A program made the position numbers and the translations under genes. Under the pieces are notes generated by a model. The model saw nothing but the letters and a program-made list of their open reading frames with translations. It did not search any database and was not told the origin of the DNA. This document shows positions 17,366-26,749 of a stretch of DNA of 64,000 nt, piece after piece. Positions within the stretch are counted from its first letter, which is position 1. The number at the start of each line of letters is the position of its first letter. This stretch comes from Aeromicrobium endophyticum. GTDB taxonomy: Bacteria; Actinomycetota; Actinomycetes; Propionibacteriales; Nocardioidaceae. The stretch covers positions 1,116,001-1,180,000 of the forward strand of contig NZ_QUBR01000002.1 of the NCBI RefSeq assembly GCF_003586285.1, read 5' to 3'.

Positions 17366-17839
17366 GTGGTGATCGACGTCGACGACCTGCGCACCGAGGC
17401 AGGCACCGCCACCAACACCTCAGGCACCACCATGTCCGCCCGCGCCCAACGGATGGCCTGCAACGCCCACCTCGTGGCCCTGCTGCTCGACGGCGACTCG
17501 AAGGTCATCGACCACGGCACCACCAAACGCCTCTACGACCGTCACCAACGCCTCATCCTGGCCACCCGCGACGGCGGCTGCGTCTTCCCCCGCGTCCTCA
17601 CCATGACCGACCGAAGGGAGGCAGGCGCACGGGCGAAGCCCGCAGCGGCGAGGCACGAGCCGCTGGTGCGGCGAGGAACGAACCGTGCGCCCCACCACCA
17701 CCTCGTCCACGAAGGCCGATGGACCGCACGGATGGCCCCCGACGGCATCGTCGAGATCATCCCCCCGCCCGACATCGACCCCACCCGAACACCACAACGC
17801 CACTCCCGCTTCACACGACAACAACCACGAGCCGGATAG
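17366..17839 (+). pseudogene. 13E12/DUF222 HNH endonuclease remnant
   Basis: The frame begins in the C-terminal third of a DUF222 protein: DVDDLRTEAG, then TMSARAQRMACNAHLVALLLDGDSKVIDHGTTKRLYDRHQRLILATRDGGCVFP. Intact relatives continue with the Cys/His HNH core; here that core is replaced by about 30 unrelated residues encoded by a hairpin-bearing insert, after which APHHHLVHEGRWTARMAPDGIVEIIPP resumes the normal C-terminus. The N-terminal two-thirds are missing, although the SOS box still stands just upstream. It is therefore a double-deleted relic and not an active nuclease. Confidence 0.78.
17643..17665. repeat. REP-like hairpin inside the HNH relic
   Basis: CAGCGGC (17643-17649) and GCCGCTG (17659-17665) form a perfect 7-base-pair stem with a 9-base loop. 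The surrounding stretch 17618-17690 (GCGAGGCACGAG... GCGAGGAACGAA) replaces the HNH core of the relic and looks like a small dispersed repeat; copies elsewhere cannot be checked from this window. Confidence 0.4.
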
Positions 17840-17926
17840 CTTCACCGCGCTCCGCGCCGCCGCCGGAGGTCTGATTTTCCCTCCGATTCCACCGCGAATC
17901 GGACGCACGGCTGTTACGTTCTGGCG

Positions 17927-18616
17927 ATGACTCGTGTGCGCGGCACTCTTGCGACCATCCTCGGCATCGTCCTCGTCGGCGCCTCGCTGCTCGCTGCGAC
18001 ACCGGCGCGGGCGTTCATCGACAAGGACTGCGGAGACTTCGCCACCCAGGCCGAGGCACAGGCCTTCTTCATCGAGAACGGTGGCCCGGCCCTCGACCCT
18101 CACGCCCTCGACCGTGAGCATGACGGTCTGGCCTGCGAGACGCTCCCGTGCCCGTGCAGCTACTCGTCGCCGCAACCGGCGCCGCCGGCACCTCTCGTGG
18201 CGCGGTGCGCCGCGAACCCGAAGGTCACGCAGCGAGCCGTCGTGGAGTCGGTGATCGACGGCGACACCCTGCGGGTCCGTGTCGACGGCCGGCGCACGAA
18301 AGTCCGGCTGCTCGGCATCAACTCGCCCGAGCGCAGGAAGAAGGGCTACGGAGAAGCCACCAAGGCGCTCAAGAAGCTCACACCGCCGAAGAGGACCGTC
18401 ACGCTGACGAGCGACCCGACCCAGCCGTACACCGACCAGTACGGCCGCCTGCTGCGCTTCGTGAAGCGTGGCTCGAAGGACGCCAACAAGCTGCAGCTGG
18501 CGAAGGGATGGGCGCGCTTCTACGACGCGCGGACCTGCGCACCGCTCACCACGAAGCAGTCGTACCTGCGCGCCGAGCGATCCGCCAAGAAGGCCCACCG
18601 CGGCATCTGGAAGTAG
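17927..18616 (+). CDS. Secreted thermonuclease (SNase domain) with excalibur motif
   Basis: A 229-residue exported nuclease. Residues 1-29 are a signal peptide ending TPARA. Residues 33-72 hold an excalibur-type calcium motif (DREHDGLACE). Residues 100-229 are a staphylococcal-nuclease fold with DGDT (111-114), RLLGINSPE (Arg127, Glu135) and DQYGRLL (Arg174), matching the catalytic Arg/Glu/Arg set, so it should be active on DNA or RNA outside the cell. The ATG is preceded by TACGTT-N6, suggesting a leaderless message. Usual architecture in soil actinobacteria is SNase first; here excalibur precedes it. Confidence 0.9.
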   Translation: MTRVRGTLATILGIVLVGASLLAATPARAFIDKDCGDFATQAEAQAFFIENGGPALDPHALDREHDGLACETLPCPCSYSSPQPAPPAPLVARCAANPKVTQRAVVESVIDGDTLRVRVDGRRTKVRLLGINSPERRKKGYGEATKALKKLTPPKRTVTLTSDPTQPYTDQYGRLLRFVKRGSKDANKLQLAKGWARFYDARTCAPLTTKQSYLRAERSAKKAHRGIWK

Positions 18617-18626
18617 CGCGCGAGCC

Positions 18627-19577
18627 TCAGAAGCCGAGCTTGCGCAGCTGCTTGGGATCGCGCTGCCACTCCTTGGCCACCTTGACGTGCAGGTCGAGGT
18701 AGACCGGCGTGCCGAGGATCTTCTCGATCTGCGAGCGCGAGTCGCTGCCGATCTGACGCAGGCGGGCACCCTGCTTGCCGATGATGATGCCCTTCTGGCT
18801 GTCGCGCTCGACGTACACGTTGACGCGGACGTCGATCAGCGGCTTGTGCTCGGGACGGTCGGGGCGCGGCACCATCTCGTCGACCACGACGGCGATCGAG
18901 TGAGGCAGCTCGTCGCGGACGCCCTCGAGGGCCGCCTCGCGGATGATCTCGGCGATCAGCGTCTCCTCGGGCTCGTCGGTGAGCTGGCCCTCGGGGTACA
19001 GCGCGGGGCCCTCGGGCAGGGTGGCGATCAGCAGGTCGGCCAGCAGTTCGACCTGGTCGTCGGCGACGGCCGAGACGGGGATGATCTCCTGGAACTGCAG
19101 CCCCAGGTCGGCGCTCGCCTGCTGGATCGACAGGAGGTGGTCGCGAAGGCGGTCGGGCTTGACGAGGTCGATCTTCGTCGAGATGGCGAAGATCGGCTTC
19201 TTGCGACCCTGGCCCGTCTTCTGCAGCTCGGCGAGCTCGCGCATCAGGAACTTGTCGCCCTCGCCGACGCTCTCGTTCGCTGGCAGGCACATGCCGATCG
19301 TGTCGACCTCCGACCACGTCGAGCGCACCAGGGCGTTGAGCCGCTCACCCAGCAGCGTGTGCGGCTTGTGCAGGCCGGGGGTGTCGATCAGGATCAGCTG
19401 GGCGTCGTCGCGGTTGACCAGCCCGCGGATCGCGTGCCGCGTGGTCTGCGGCTTGGACGAAGTGATCGCGATCTTGCCGCCGACCAGGGCGTTGGTCAGG
19501 GTCGACTTGCCGGCGTTGGGACGTCCGACGAAGCACGCGAAGCCGGACCGGTGCGCCGGCGAGCCCTCGGCGCTCAT
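18627..19577 (-). CDS. era: GTPase Era
   Basis: Ribosome-assembly GTPase acting on 16S rRNA and the 30S subunit. It has 316 residues with GRPNAGKST (18-26, G1), DTPG (65-68, G3) and TKID (134-137, G4), followed by a KH RNA-binding domain containing the GKQGARLRQIG loop. It is the last gene of the phoH-ybeY-CBS-deaminase-like-era operon; its ATG overlaps the stop of the upstream gene as ATGA. Confidence 0.96.
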   Translation of the reverse strand: MSAEGSPAHRSGFACFVGRPNAGKSTLTNALVGGKIAITSSKPQTTRHAIRGLVNRDDAQLILIDTPGLHKPHTLLGERLNALVRSTWSEVDTIGMCLPANESVGEGDKFLMRELAELQKTGQGRKKPIFAISTKIDLVKPDRLRDHLLSIQQASADLGLQFQEIIPVSAVADDQVELLADLLIATLPEGPALYPEGQLTDEPEETLIAEIIREAALEGVRDELPHSIAVVVDEMVPRPDRPEHKPLIDVRVNVYVERDSQKGIIIGKQGARLRQIGSDSRSQIEKILGTPVYLDLHVKVAKEWQRDPKQLRKLGF

Positions 19578-19912
19578 GTGGTGCGCACCTTCACGACCGT
19601 GCCCTGCGGATCGGCCAGGTACACCGCGACACCGTGCCCCGAGACGTCGCGCACGGCCGTGCCGTCGACGACCGGCTCGGGCACCATCTCACCGACCAGC
19701 GCAGCCGCCTCGACGCCCGTGGCGCCGGACGAGACCGCCATCGCGACGGCCAGGTCGAGCGCGTCGACGTGCAGCGACGGCAGGTGCACCGTGGAGGCGA
19801 CGTAGGTGCGACCGTCCTGGTCGCGCACCGCCGCGCCGTGCTCGGCCTGCGTGCGGGCGCGCGAGCTGCGGGCCAGCGTCACCAGCTTGGAGTCCTCAGG
19901 ACTGAGATCCAT
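19574..19912 (-). CDS. Cytidine-deaminase-like protein lacking the zinc site (Rv2365c-like)
   Basis: A 112-residue protein placed between the CBS protein and era, as Rv2365c is in Mycobacterium tuberculosis. The fold resembles small cytidine deaminases (RTQAEHGAAVRDQDGRTYVASTVHLPSLHVDALDLAVAMAVSSGA), but the catalytic HAE and PCxxC motifs are absent: LHVDALDLA occupies the first and no Cys is present at all. It is therefore unlikely to be a deaminase. It overlaps the CBS gene by 17 bases and era by four. Function unknown. Confidence 0.75.
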   Translation of the reverse strand: MDLSPEDSKLVTLARSSRARTQAEHGAAVRDQDGRTYVASTVHLPSLHVDALDLAVAMAVSSGATGVEAAALVGEMVPEPVVDGTAVRDVSGHGVAVYLADPQGTVVKVRTT

Positions 19913-21215
19913 GATCGGACCCTTTCGGTCGTCGTTCCAGAAGGTCGGTGTCTTCGTCGGGCGTCAGCCGGCTCACGACGACGTGCCCGATGCGGTTGCG
20001 TCGCCCGGACGGGCCCTCGGCCTCGAAGCGAAGCCCCTCGACCTCGACGACGCTGCCGCGGATCGGCACCTTGCCCAGGTGCTTGGCCATCAGGCCGCCG
20101 ACGGAGTCGACGTCCTCGTCCTCGATCGGGATGTCGAACAGGTCCTCGAGGTCGTCGACCTCGAAGCGCGAGCTGACCCGCCACGAGCCGTCGGACAGCT
20201 TCTGGCTGGCGTCGGGCTCGGTGTCGTACTCGTCGGTGATCTCGCCGACGATCTCCTCGAGGATGTCCTCGATCGTGATCATGCCGGCCGTGCCGCCGAA
20301 CTCGTCGACGACGATCGCGACGTGCATGCGCTGCGCCTGCATCTCCTTGAGGAGGTCGTCGGCCGGCTTGGTGTCGGGCACGAACAGGCACGGACGCATG
20401 ATCGACTCGATGCGCTCGGTCGTCTCGGCGGTGTGGTTGTCGAAGACCCGCTTGGTGACGTCCTTGAGGTAGGCCATGCCGACGACGTCGTCGAGGTTCT
20501 CGCCGACCACCGGCATGCGCGAGTAGCCGCTGCGCAGGGCCAACGACATCGCCTGGCGGAGGGTCTTGTGACGTTCGACGAACACCAGGTCGGTGCGCGG
20601 CACCATGACCTCGCGGACGATGGTGTCGCCGAGCTCGAACACCGACTGCAGCATGCGGCCCTCGTCGGTCTCGATGATCGAGCTGGCGGCCGCGAGGTCG
20701 ACGAGCTCGCGCACCTCGACCTCGGACGCGAACGGACCCTCGCGGAAGCCCTTGCCGGGCGTGACGGCGTTGCCCAGCAGGATCAGCAGCTGCGGCAGCG
20801 GCCCGAGCAGACGGGTCAGGACGATGACCGGCACGGTCGAGGCCAGGGCGATCGACTCGGCGTGCTGGCGGCCGAGCGTGCGCGGCCCGACGCCGATGAG
20901 CACGAAGCTCACGACGACCATGATCGCCACGGCGACGCCGAAGCGCGGCCAGAGACCGTCGAGGTGGTCGGCCACCACCAGCGCGACCAGCACGATGCTG
21001 GCGGTCTCGGTGAGCACGCGCATCAGCAGCACCGAGTTGAGGAAGGCCGCCGGGTCGTCGAGGATCCGCACGAGGCCGGCAGCACCCGAGCGTCCCTCGG
21101 TCTCGAGCTCTTCGGCGCGAGCCTTCGAGAACGCCGAGATCGCGGCGTCGACGCTGGCGAGCATGCCGGCCACGACCGCCAGGACGACGGACAGCACGAT
21201 GGGCAACCACGTCAT
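19896..21215 (-). CDS. HlyC/CorC family membrane CBS protein
   Basis: A 439-residue protein: a four-helix DUF21/CNNM membrane domain (residues 1 to about 190), two CBS domains (around 210-330, with VPRTDLVFVERHKTLRQAM and VDEFGGTAGMITIEDILEEIVGEI), and a C-terminal CorC_HlyC domain. The family is linked to Mg2+ or Co2+ efflux and is found beside ybeY in many genomes. It is ten bases downstream of ybeY. The transport role is inferred from the family. Confidence 0.9.
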   Translation of the reverse strand: MTWLPIVLSVVLAVVAGMLASVDAAISAFSKARAEELETEGRSGAAGLVRILDDPAAFLNSVLLMRVLTETASIVLVALVVADHLDGLWPRFGVAVAIMVVVSFVLIGVGPRTLGRQHAESIALASTVPVIVLTRLLGPLPQLLILLGNAVTPGKGFREGPFASEVEVRELVDLAAASSIIETDEGRMLQSVFELGDTIVREVMVPRTDLVFVERHKTLRQAMSLALRSGYSRMPVVGENLDDVVGMAYLKDVTKRVFDNHTAETTERIESIMRPCLFVPDTKPADDLLKEMQAQRMHVAIVVDEFGGTAGMITIEDILEEIVGEITDEYDTEPDASQKLSDGSWRVSSRFEVDDLEDLFDIPIEDEDVDSVGGLMAKHLGKVPIRGSVVEVEGLRFEAEGPSGRRNRIGHVVVSRLTPDEDTDLLERRPKGSDHGSQS

Positions 21216-21225
21216 CGCGACGACC

Positions 21226-21714
21226 TCATGCGTCCTCGGGGTCGACGCCCGCGGCGGACTGCTGCCACTCGAGCAGCAGGCGGCCCTGGATGCCGAACAT
21301 CTCGCGATGCTCGTCGGGCTCGGCGTGGTCGTAGCCGAGCAGGTGCAAGATGCCGTGCACCGTGAGCAGCTCGACCTCGTCCTGCGTCGAGTGGCCCGCG
21401 GCGGGCGCCTGCTGCTCGGCGACCTGGGGGCACAGCGCGATGTCGCCGAGGTAGCCCTCGGGGCTCTCCTCGTCGTCCTTGCCCGGCGTGAGCTCGTCCA
21501 TGGGGAACGACAGGACGTCGGTCGGTCCCTTCTTGCCCATCCACTGCTCGTTGAGCACCGCGATGGTGTCGGGCTCGACGAGCCGCACCGTCAGCTCGGT
21601 GGCGGGGTGCAGCCGCATGCGGCGCATGGCGAAGCGGCAGAGCCTGGTGAGACCGACGACGTCGACGTCGGCACCGGACTCATTGAGAACGTCGACGTTC
21701 ACGGGAGTCAGCAC
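21226..21714 (-). CDS. ybeY: Endoribonuclease YbeY (rRNA maturation factor)
   Basis: Zinc endoribonuclease in 16S rRNA maturation and 70S quality control. The metal motif H-G-ILH-LLGYD-H is complete (His120, His124, His130). Length is 162 residues from the GTG at 21714, which overlaps phoH by 35 bases; a second in-frame GTG at 21702 gives the usual [10 protein letters not shown] start and cannot be excluded. An acidic insert KDDEESPEG (79-87) follows the DVLSFPMDE motif. Confidence 0.94.
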   Translation of the reverse strand: MLTPVNVDVLNESGADVDVVGLTRLCRFAMRRMRLHPATELTVRLVEPDTIAVLNEQWMGKKGPTDVLSFPMDELTPGKDDEESPEGYLGDIALCPQVAEQQAPAAGHSTQDEVELLTVHGILHLLGYDHAEPDEHREMFGIQGRLLLEWQQSAAGVDPEDA

Positions 21715-22690
21715 CTGCCTCGTGCGTCTCGGACTCGAACTCGCCGTAGGCGGCGACGATCTGGCCGACCAGCTTGTGGCGGACCACGTCGGTGGCGCTC
21801 AGGTGGGCGAAGTGGATGTCGCTGACGTCGTCGAGGATGTCCTGGACGACGCGCAGGCCGCTCTTGTTGCCGCTCGGCAGGTCGACCTGGGTGACGTCGC
21901 CGGTCACGACCATCTTGGAGCCGAAGCCCAGCCGGGTCAGGAACATCTTCATCTGCTCGGGCGTGGTGTTCTGCGCCTCGTCGAGGATGATGAACGCGTC
22001 GTTGAGCGAGCGGCCGCGCATGTAGGCCAGCGGGGCGACCTCGATGACGCCGCCCGTGAGCAGCTTGGGGATGGTCTCGGGGTCGACCATGTCGTGCAGC
22101 GCGTCGTACAGCGGACGCAGGTACGGGTCGATCTTCTCGCTGAGCGAACCGGGCAGGAAGCCCAGGCGCTCGCCCGCCTCGACCGCGGGACGGGTCAAGA
22201 TGATGCGGTTGACCTGCTTGGCCTGCAGCGCCTGGACGGCCTTGGCCACGGCCAGGTAGGTCTTGCCGGTGCCGGCCGGGCCGATGCCGAACACGATCGT
22301 GTGCTTGTCGATGGCGTCGACGTAGCGCTTCTGGTTGACCGTCTTGGGCCGGATGGTGCGTCCGCGGTTGGACAGGATGTTGAGGCTCAGCACCTCGGCC
22401 GGCTTCTCGCGCGTCTCGGTGCGCAGCATCGAGAGGCTGCGCTCGACGGTCTCGCGCGTCAGGTTCTGGCCCGTGCGCAGGATCGTCACGAGCTCGTCGA
22501 GGAGCCGCTCGACGAGAGCGGCCTCGGACGGCGGCCCGGTGACCGTGATGGTGTTGCCGCGGGCGTGGATGGTCGAGGCGAAGGAGTCCTCGATCAGGCG
22601 GAGGAACTCGTCGGCCGGCCCCAGCAGGGCGACGGCCGGGACGCTCGACGGGATCGTGAACGTGTGCGCGGGTTGGATGTCGTCAGTCAT
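21680..22690 (-). CDS. phoH: PhoH family ATPase
   Basis: A 336-residue P-loop protein related to superfamily 1 helicases. N-terminal residues 1-90 resemble a KH-type domain; Walker A is [10 protein letters not shown] (135-144), Walker B is FIILDEAQN, and [12 protein letters not shown] is the third helicase-like motif. Its tight link to ybeY and era suggests a role in RNA or ribosome metabolism; phosphate-starvation control, known for the Escherichia coli namesake, is not visible here. It is the first gene of the operon; TACGAT stands nine bases before the ATG. Confidence 0.93.
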   Translation of the reverse strand: MTDDIQPAHTFTIPSSVPAVALLGPADEFLRLIEDSFASTIHARGNTITVTGPPSEAALVERLLDELVTILRTGQNLTRETVERSLSMLRTETREKPAEVLSLNILSNRGRTIRPKTVNQKRYVDAIDKHTIVFGIGPAGTGKTYLAVAKAVQALQAKQVNRIILTRPAVEAGERLGFLPGSLSEKIDPYLRPLYDALHDMVDPETIPKLLTGGVIEVAPLAYMRGRSLNDAFIILDEAQNTTPEQMKMFLTRLGFGSKMVVTGDVTQVDLPSGNKSGLRVVQDILDDVSDIHFAHLSATDVVRHKLVGQIVAAYGEFESETHEAGADSRERRRSQ

Positions 22691-22743
22691 GTGATGCCAA
22701 TCGTACGCAACCCCTGCGACACCGTGCGAATCGTCGGGTCGCC

Positions 22744-23118
22744 TCAGCCCGGGGGCCAGGTGAGGTCGCGGCCGGCGAGGACGTGCCCGTGCGCGTGGAA
22801 GACCGTCTGCCCGGCACCCTCGCCGGTGTTGAAGACCAGTCGATAGGAGTCGTGCCCCTCGGCCATCGCGATGCGCCGGGTCTCGACCAGCAGCGCGACG
22901 GCGGCCTCGGGCGAGGCCAGCGCCAGGCTGGCGGCGTCGGGCGCGTGCAGGCGCGGGATCACCAGGACGTGCGTGGGCGCCTGCGGGTTGATGTCGCGGA
23001 ACGCCACGGTGTGGTCGGTCGTCGAGACGATCTCGGCCGGGACGTCACCGGCCACGATCTTGCAGAACAGGCAGTCGGGCACGGCCTCGAGGCCGTTGGT
23101 GCTGTCGGTGCCGCTCAC
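22744..23118 (-). CDS. HIT-family (HINT-like) nucleotide hydrolase
   Basis: A 124-residue cytoplasmic protein. [16 protein letters not shown] at the start and HAHGH (His108, 110, 112) at the end are the HINT-branch signatures; His110 would be the nucleophile on AMP-type substrates. The GTG at 23118 overlaps the dnaJ stop as GTGA, showing translational coupling with the heat-shock operon hrcA-dnaJ. Confidence 0.92.
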   Translation of the reverse strand: MSGTDSTNGLEAVPDCLFCKIVAGDVPAEIVSTTDHTVAFRDINPQAPTHVLVIPRLHAPDAASLALASPEAAVALLVETRRIAMAEGHDSYRLVFNTGEGAGQTVFHAHGHVLAGRDLTWPPG

Positions 23119-24269
23119 TTGAAGGCGTCCTTGATCTTGTGGAAGACGCCCTTGTGGTGGGTGCCCATGAGCGCCTCGGGACGCTCCTCCTCGCGCAGCT
23201 TCGCGAGCTGCTCGAGCAGGGCACGCTGCTCGTCGTCGATGCGCGACGGCGTCTCGACGACGACCTGCACCTTCAGGTCTCCGCGACCCGAGCCGCGCAG
23301 GCGGGGCACGCCGAAGCCCTTGATCGTCATGGTCTCGCCCGACTGGGTGCCCGAGGGCACGTCGAGCCCGACGGTGCGCTCGCCCTCGGCCGTGCCGGCC
23401 ACGTCGGCCTCGAGCGTCGGCAGGTCGAGGTGCGTGCCGAGCGCGGCGGCTGTCATGGGCACGCTGACCTGGCAGAACAGCTGGTCGCCCTTGCGCTGGA
23501 AGACCGGGTGACGGGCCACGTTGATCTCGAGGTAGAGGTCGCCAGCCGGTCCCCCACCGGGGCCGACCTCGCCCTCGCCGCCGAGCTGGATGCGCGTGCC
23601 CTGGTCGACCCCGGCCGGGATCGTGACCGAGATCGAGCGGCGCGACCGCACGCGGCCCTCGCCGGCGCACTCGGGGCACGGGTCGGGGATGACGGTGCCG
23701 AAGCCGTGGCACGTCGGGCACGGCCGCGACGTGCGGATGTCGCCGAGCAGGGAGCGCTGCACGTGCTGGACGTCGCCGTGCCCGTGGCACGTGCGGCACG
23801 TCTCGGGCTGCGAGCCGTTGGCGGCGCCGCTGCCGTCGCACGTGGTGCAGGTGACCGCGGTGTCGACCTTGATCTCGTGCGTGACGCCGAAGGCCGCCTC
23901 GGCCAGGTCGACGTCGAGACGCAGCAGGGCGTCCTGACCCCGCTGCTGACGCGGACGCGGACCGCGCTGCCCGTTCTGGCCGAAGAACGCGTCCATGATG
24001 TCGTCGAAGTTGAAGCCCTGCGCGCCGCCGCCGAAGCCGCCGCCGCGTCCGCCGCCCATGGGGTCGCCGCCGCGGTCGAGGATCGACCGCTTCTGCGGGT
24101 CGGACAGCACCTCGTAGGCGACCGTCACCTCCTTGAAGCGGTCGGAGGCGTCGGGCGCGTCGTTGACGTCGGGGTGCAGCTGGCGCGCGAGCTTGCGGTA
24201 CGCCTTCTTGATCTCCTCGGGGGTCGCCTCGCGACCGACGCCGAGCGTTGCGTAGTAGTCCTGTGCCAT
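23115..24269 (-). CDS. dnaJ: Chaperone DnaJ (DnaJ2)
   Basis: Hsp40 co-chaperone of 384 residues. The J-domain has HPD at 32-34; a Gly-rich region ([12 protein letters not shown]) follows near residue 73; four CxxCxG zinc repeats begin with CTTCDGSG, and the C-terminal substrate domains are complete. It lies 46 bases downstream of hrcA on the same strand, the usual place of the second dnaJ of actinobacteria, and is expected to be repressed by HrcA. Confidence 0.96.
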   Translation of the reverse strand: MAQDYYATLGVGREATPEEIKKAYRKLARQLHPDVNDAPDASDRFKEVTVAYEVLSDPQKRSILDRGGDPMGGGRGGGFGGGAQGFNFDDIMDAFFGQNGQRGPRPRQQRGQDALLRLDVDLAEAAFGVTHEIKVDTAVTCTTCDGSGAANGSQPETCRTCHGHGDVQHVQRSLLGDIRTSRPCPTCHGFGTVIPDPCPECAGEGRVRSRRSISVTIPAGVDQGTRIQLGGEGEVGPGGGPAGDLYLEINVARHPVFQRKGDQLFCQVSVPMTAAALGTHLDLPTLEADVAGTAEGERTVGLDVPSGTQSGETMTIKGFGVPRLRGSGRGDLKVQVVVETPSRIDDEQRALLEQLAKLREEERPEALMGTHHKGVFHKIKDAFK

Positions 24270-24315
24270 GAGTACCGAAGTGCCCTTACGTGTGGTGGGT
24301 CAGTCGTGGGGTGGG

Positions 24316-25332
24316 TCAGTTGTCGGCCAGCGTGCGGCCGACGTAGCGGGCGACGGCGCCAACGGCGGCCATCGTCGCGGGATAGTCCATGCGGGTGGGT
24401 CCGACGGTGCCGAGCGTCGCGAGCGCGAGGTCGTCGGTGCCGTAGGCGGACGAGACGATCGCCGTGCTCGACAGCCCCTCGTGCCCCGTCTCGGTGCCGA
24501 TGCGCACCGACAGGCCCTGGGTGGCCTCGCCGAGCAGGCGCAGCAGCACGACCTGCTCCTCCATCGCCTCGAGCACGGGCTTGATGGCGGTGTCGAAGTC
24601 GCTGCCGAACCGCGCCAGGTTGGCGGTGCCGCCCACGGCGATGCGCTCGTCCGAGCGCTCGTTGGTGAACGTCTGCGTGAGCGTCGTGACGATCGAGGTG
24701 ACGACCGGACGGTCGTTGGGCGAGAACGTCTCGATCATCTCGGCGAGCTTGAGGGACGCCTCGGGCAGCCGCTCGCCCACCGTGGCGCGGGTGATGCGCG
24801 TGCGCAGGTCGGCCACGAGGTCGTCGCCGAGCGTCTCGACCAGCTCGATGATGCGCTGCTCGACCCGGCCGCTGCTCGTGATGACCACGAGCAGCACCCG
24901 CGACCCCTCGAGGGCCACGAGCTCGATGTGGCGGACCGTCGAGCGGGTCAGTGACGGGTACTGCACGATCGCGACCTGGTTGGTCAGCTGCGCCAGCACC
25001 TTGACGCTGCGCTGCACGACGTCGTCGACGTCGACGGCACCGGTCAGGAAGGTCTCGATGGCGCGACGCTCGGCCGGCGACAGCGCCTTGACGGTCGACA
25101 ACCGGTCGACGAACAACCGGTACCCCTTGTCGGTGGGGATGCGTCCGGCGCTGGTGTGCGGCTGGGTGATGTAGCCCTCGTCCTCGAGGACGGCCATGTC
25201 GTTGCGGACCGTCGCGGGCGAGACGCCCAGCTGGTGCCGGTCGAGCAACGACTTGGAGCCGACCGGCTCCTGGGTCGCGACGTAGTCCTCGACGATGGCA
25301 CGCAGCACGTCGAGTCGGCGGTCGTCTGACAT
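24316..25332 (-). CDS. hrcA: Heat-inducible transcriptional repressor HrcA
   Basis: Represses heat-shock genes by binding CIRCE. The 338 residues begin with a winged helix ([67 protein letters not shown] region, residues 4-69), followed by the GAF-like and insertion domains. The ATG at 25332 has GAGAGGG five bases upstream; an earlier frame to 25431 would run through the CIRCE element and is rejected. A CIRCE repeat about 90 bases upstream indicates autoregulation of hrcA-dnaJ-HIT. Confidence 0.95.
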   Translation of the reverse strand: MSDDRRLDVLRAIVEDYVATQEPVGSKSLLDRHQLGVSPATVRNDMAVLEDEGYITQPHTSAGRIPTDKGYRLFVDRLSTVKALSPAERRAIETFLTGAVDVDDVVQRSVKVLAQLTNQVAIVQYPSLTRSTVRHIELVALEGSRVLLVVITSSGRVEQRIIELVETLGDDLVADLRTRITRATVGERLPEASLKLAEMIETFSPNDRPVVTSIVTTLTQTFTNERSDERIAVGGTANLARFGSDFDTAIKPVLEAMEEQVVLLRLLGEATQGLSVRIGTETGHEGLSSTAIVSSAYGTDDLALATLGTVGPTRMDYPATMAAVGAVARYVGRTLADN

Positions 25333-25418
25333 CGTGTCCCTCTCGTCTGGCCCGGCCGCCGCCGACCGGGGTCGGGACGGTTCGATCGTCTTGGTCGCGC
25401 GGCGCCCAGCGCGTCGCT

Positions 25419-25445
25419 TTGGCACTCTCACCGGTCAAGTGCCAG
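25419..25445. promoter_or_regulatory. CIRCE operator
   Basis: TTGGCACTC (25419-25427) and AAGTGCCAG (25437-25445) with a 9-base spacer match the CIRCE arrangement TTAGCACTC-N9-GAGTGCTAA with few changes. It lies upstream of hrcA and only ten bases before the start of the divergent gene at 25455, so HrcA may affect both. Confidence 0.88.
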
Positions 25446-25454
25446 TCTAACGAC

Positions 25455-25913
25455 GTGGAGGGAATCAGCGAGACCCCTGACGGCCTCGTCGTCGTGACCG
25501 GCGATGAGCGATCCCTCACATACTCACCCCGCAGGATCGTCCTCGACGACGGCACCGTCGTCGCCCACGAGTCGCAGGGCGGCGAGATGTCGTCGGTGTG
25601 GGCCGCCGATCTTGGCGGTCCGGTCTTCGTCGAGGTGGCCTACCTCGGCGACGGACCCGTCGGCGGCGAGCTCGTCATGACCGTCTCGCACATCGGCGTC
25701 GACGAGACCCTGAGATTCGTGGCGCTGGGCGACCTGTGGGCCGCCGACCTGCCCGCCCAGGTGTCGCCCAGCTGGCCGGTCGCCGTCGACCTGGCGCTGG
25801 GCCTGCTCGACGGCGACGTCCGCCTCGTCGGCACCACGACCGACCACGGCCCGCTGACCAAGGCCGACGTCGAGGACCTGCACCAACGACTGCTCGGAGT
25901 GATCCATGGTTGA
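25455..25913 (+). CDS. Hypothetical protein upstream of DUF3097
   Basis: A 152-residue, acidic, soluble protein with no membrane segment and no motif I recognise (VEGISETPDGLVVVTGDE at the start; PLTKADVEDLHQRLLG at the end). The GTG at 25455 is used because an earlier in-frame ATG at 25419 would read through the CIRCE element; CAGTCT stands six bases before it. Its 3' end overlaps the DUF3097 gene by eight bases, so the two are co-translated and may function together. Confidence 0.68.
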   Translation: MEGISETPDGLVVVTGDERSLTYSPRRIVLDDGTVVAHESQGGEMSSVWAADLGGPVFVEVAYLGDGPVGGELVMTVSHIGVDETLRFVALGDLWAADLPAQVSPSWPVAVDLALGLLDGDVRLVGTTTDHGPLTKADVEDLHQRLLGVIHG

Positions 25914-26745
25914 CCGCTACGGCTCCGACGTGCTGTCGGGCGACTGGAAGAAGCCCCCACGAGGACGCTCCGAGGAGGTCGTCGTCGAGCGCGGCATGGT
26001 AATCGAGGACGCCACCAGCGGCTTCTGCGGCGAGGTGATGGCCGTCGAGAAGGACCTCGGCATGATGATCCTCGAGGACCGTCGCCTGAAGCGACGCTCG
26101 TTCCCGCTCGGACCCGGCTACCTGCTCGACGGCAAGCCGGTCGTCCTGCGTCCGCCGTCGGCCGCGACCAAGCACACCGCGACGCGCACCGCGTCCGGCT
26201 CGCGTGCGGTCCACGGCGCCAAGGCCCGCGTGGCCCTGCCCAGCCGCATCTTCGTCGAGGGGCGCCACGACGCCGAGCTGGTCGAGCGCGTGTGGGGCGA
26301 CGACCTGCGCATCGAGGGCGTCGCGGTCGAGTACCTCGGCGGCATCGACGACCTCTCCGCCGTCGTCGACGAGTTCGCGCCGACCGATCAGCGTCGCCTC
26401 GGCGTGCTGGTCGACCATCTCGTGCCGGGCTCCAAGGAGACGCGCATCGCCGAGCAGGTCTCCGGCCGTCCGCACGTGCTCGTGGTGGGCCACCCGTACG
26501 TCGACGTCTGGCAGTCGGTCAAGCCGGCGCGCCTCGGCATCGAGCAGTGGCCGGTCATCCCGCGCGGGCAGGACTGGAAGCACGGCATCTGCCGCGAGCT
26601 CGGCTGGCCGCACACCGACCAGGCCGACATCGCCCGAGCCTGGAAGCACATCCTGAGCCGGGTCGACTCCTACGCCGACCTCGAGCCGGAGTTCCTCGGC
26701 CGGGTCGAGGAGCTCATCGACTTCGTGACCGCCCCGACCGAGTGA
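25906..26745 (+). CDS. DUF3097 family protein (toprim-like)
   Basis: A 279-residue conserved actinobacterial protein. The N-terminal 90 residues look like a small beta domain (VVERGMVIEDATSGFCGEVMAVEKDLGMMILEDR). From RIFVEGRHDAELVERVWGDDLR, with VLVDHLVPGSKE later, the chain resembles a toprim fold with Glu and DxD-like metal residues. Function is unknown. It is often found near hrcA, dnaJ2 and hemW in actinobacteria, as here. Confidence 0.85.
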   Translation: MVDRYGSDVLSGDWKKPPRGRSEEVVVERGMVIEDATSGFCGEVMAVEKDLGMMILEDRRLKRRSFPLGPGYLLDGKPVVLRPPSAATKHTATRTASGSRAVHGAKARVALPSRIFVEGRHDAELVERVWGDDLRIEGVAVEYLGGIDDLSAVVDEFAPTDQRRLGVLVDHLVPGSKETRIAEQVSGRPHVLVVGHPYVDVWQSVKPARLGIEQWPVIPRGQDWKHGICRELGWPHTDQADIARAWKHILSRVDSYADLEPEFLGRVEELIDFVTAPTE

Positions 26746-26749
26746 GGCC

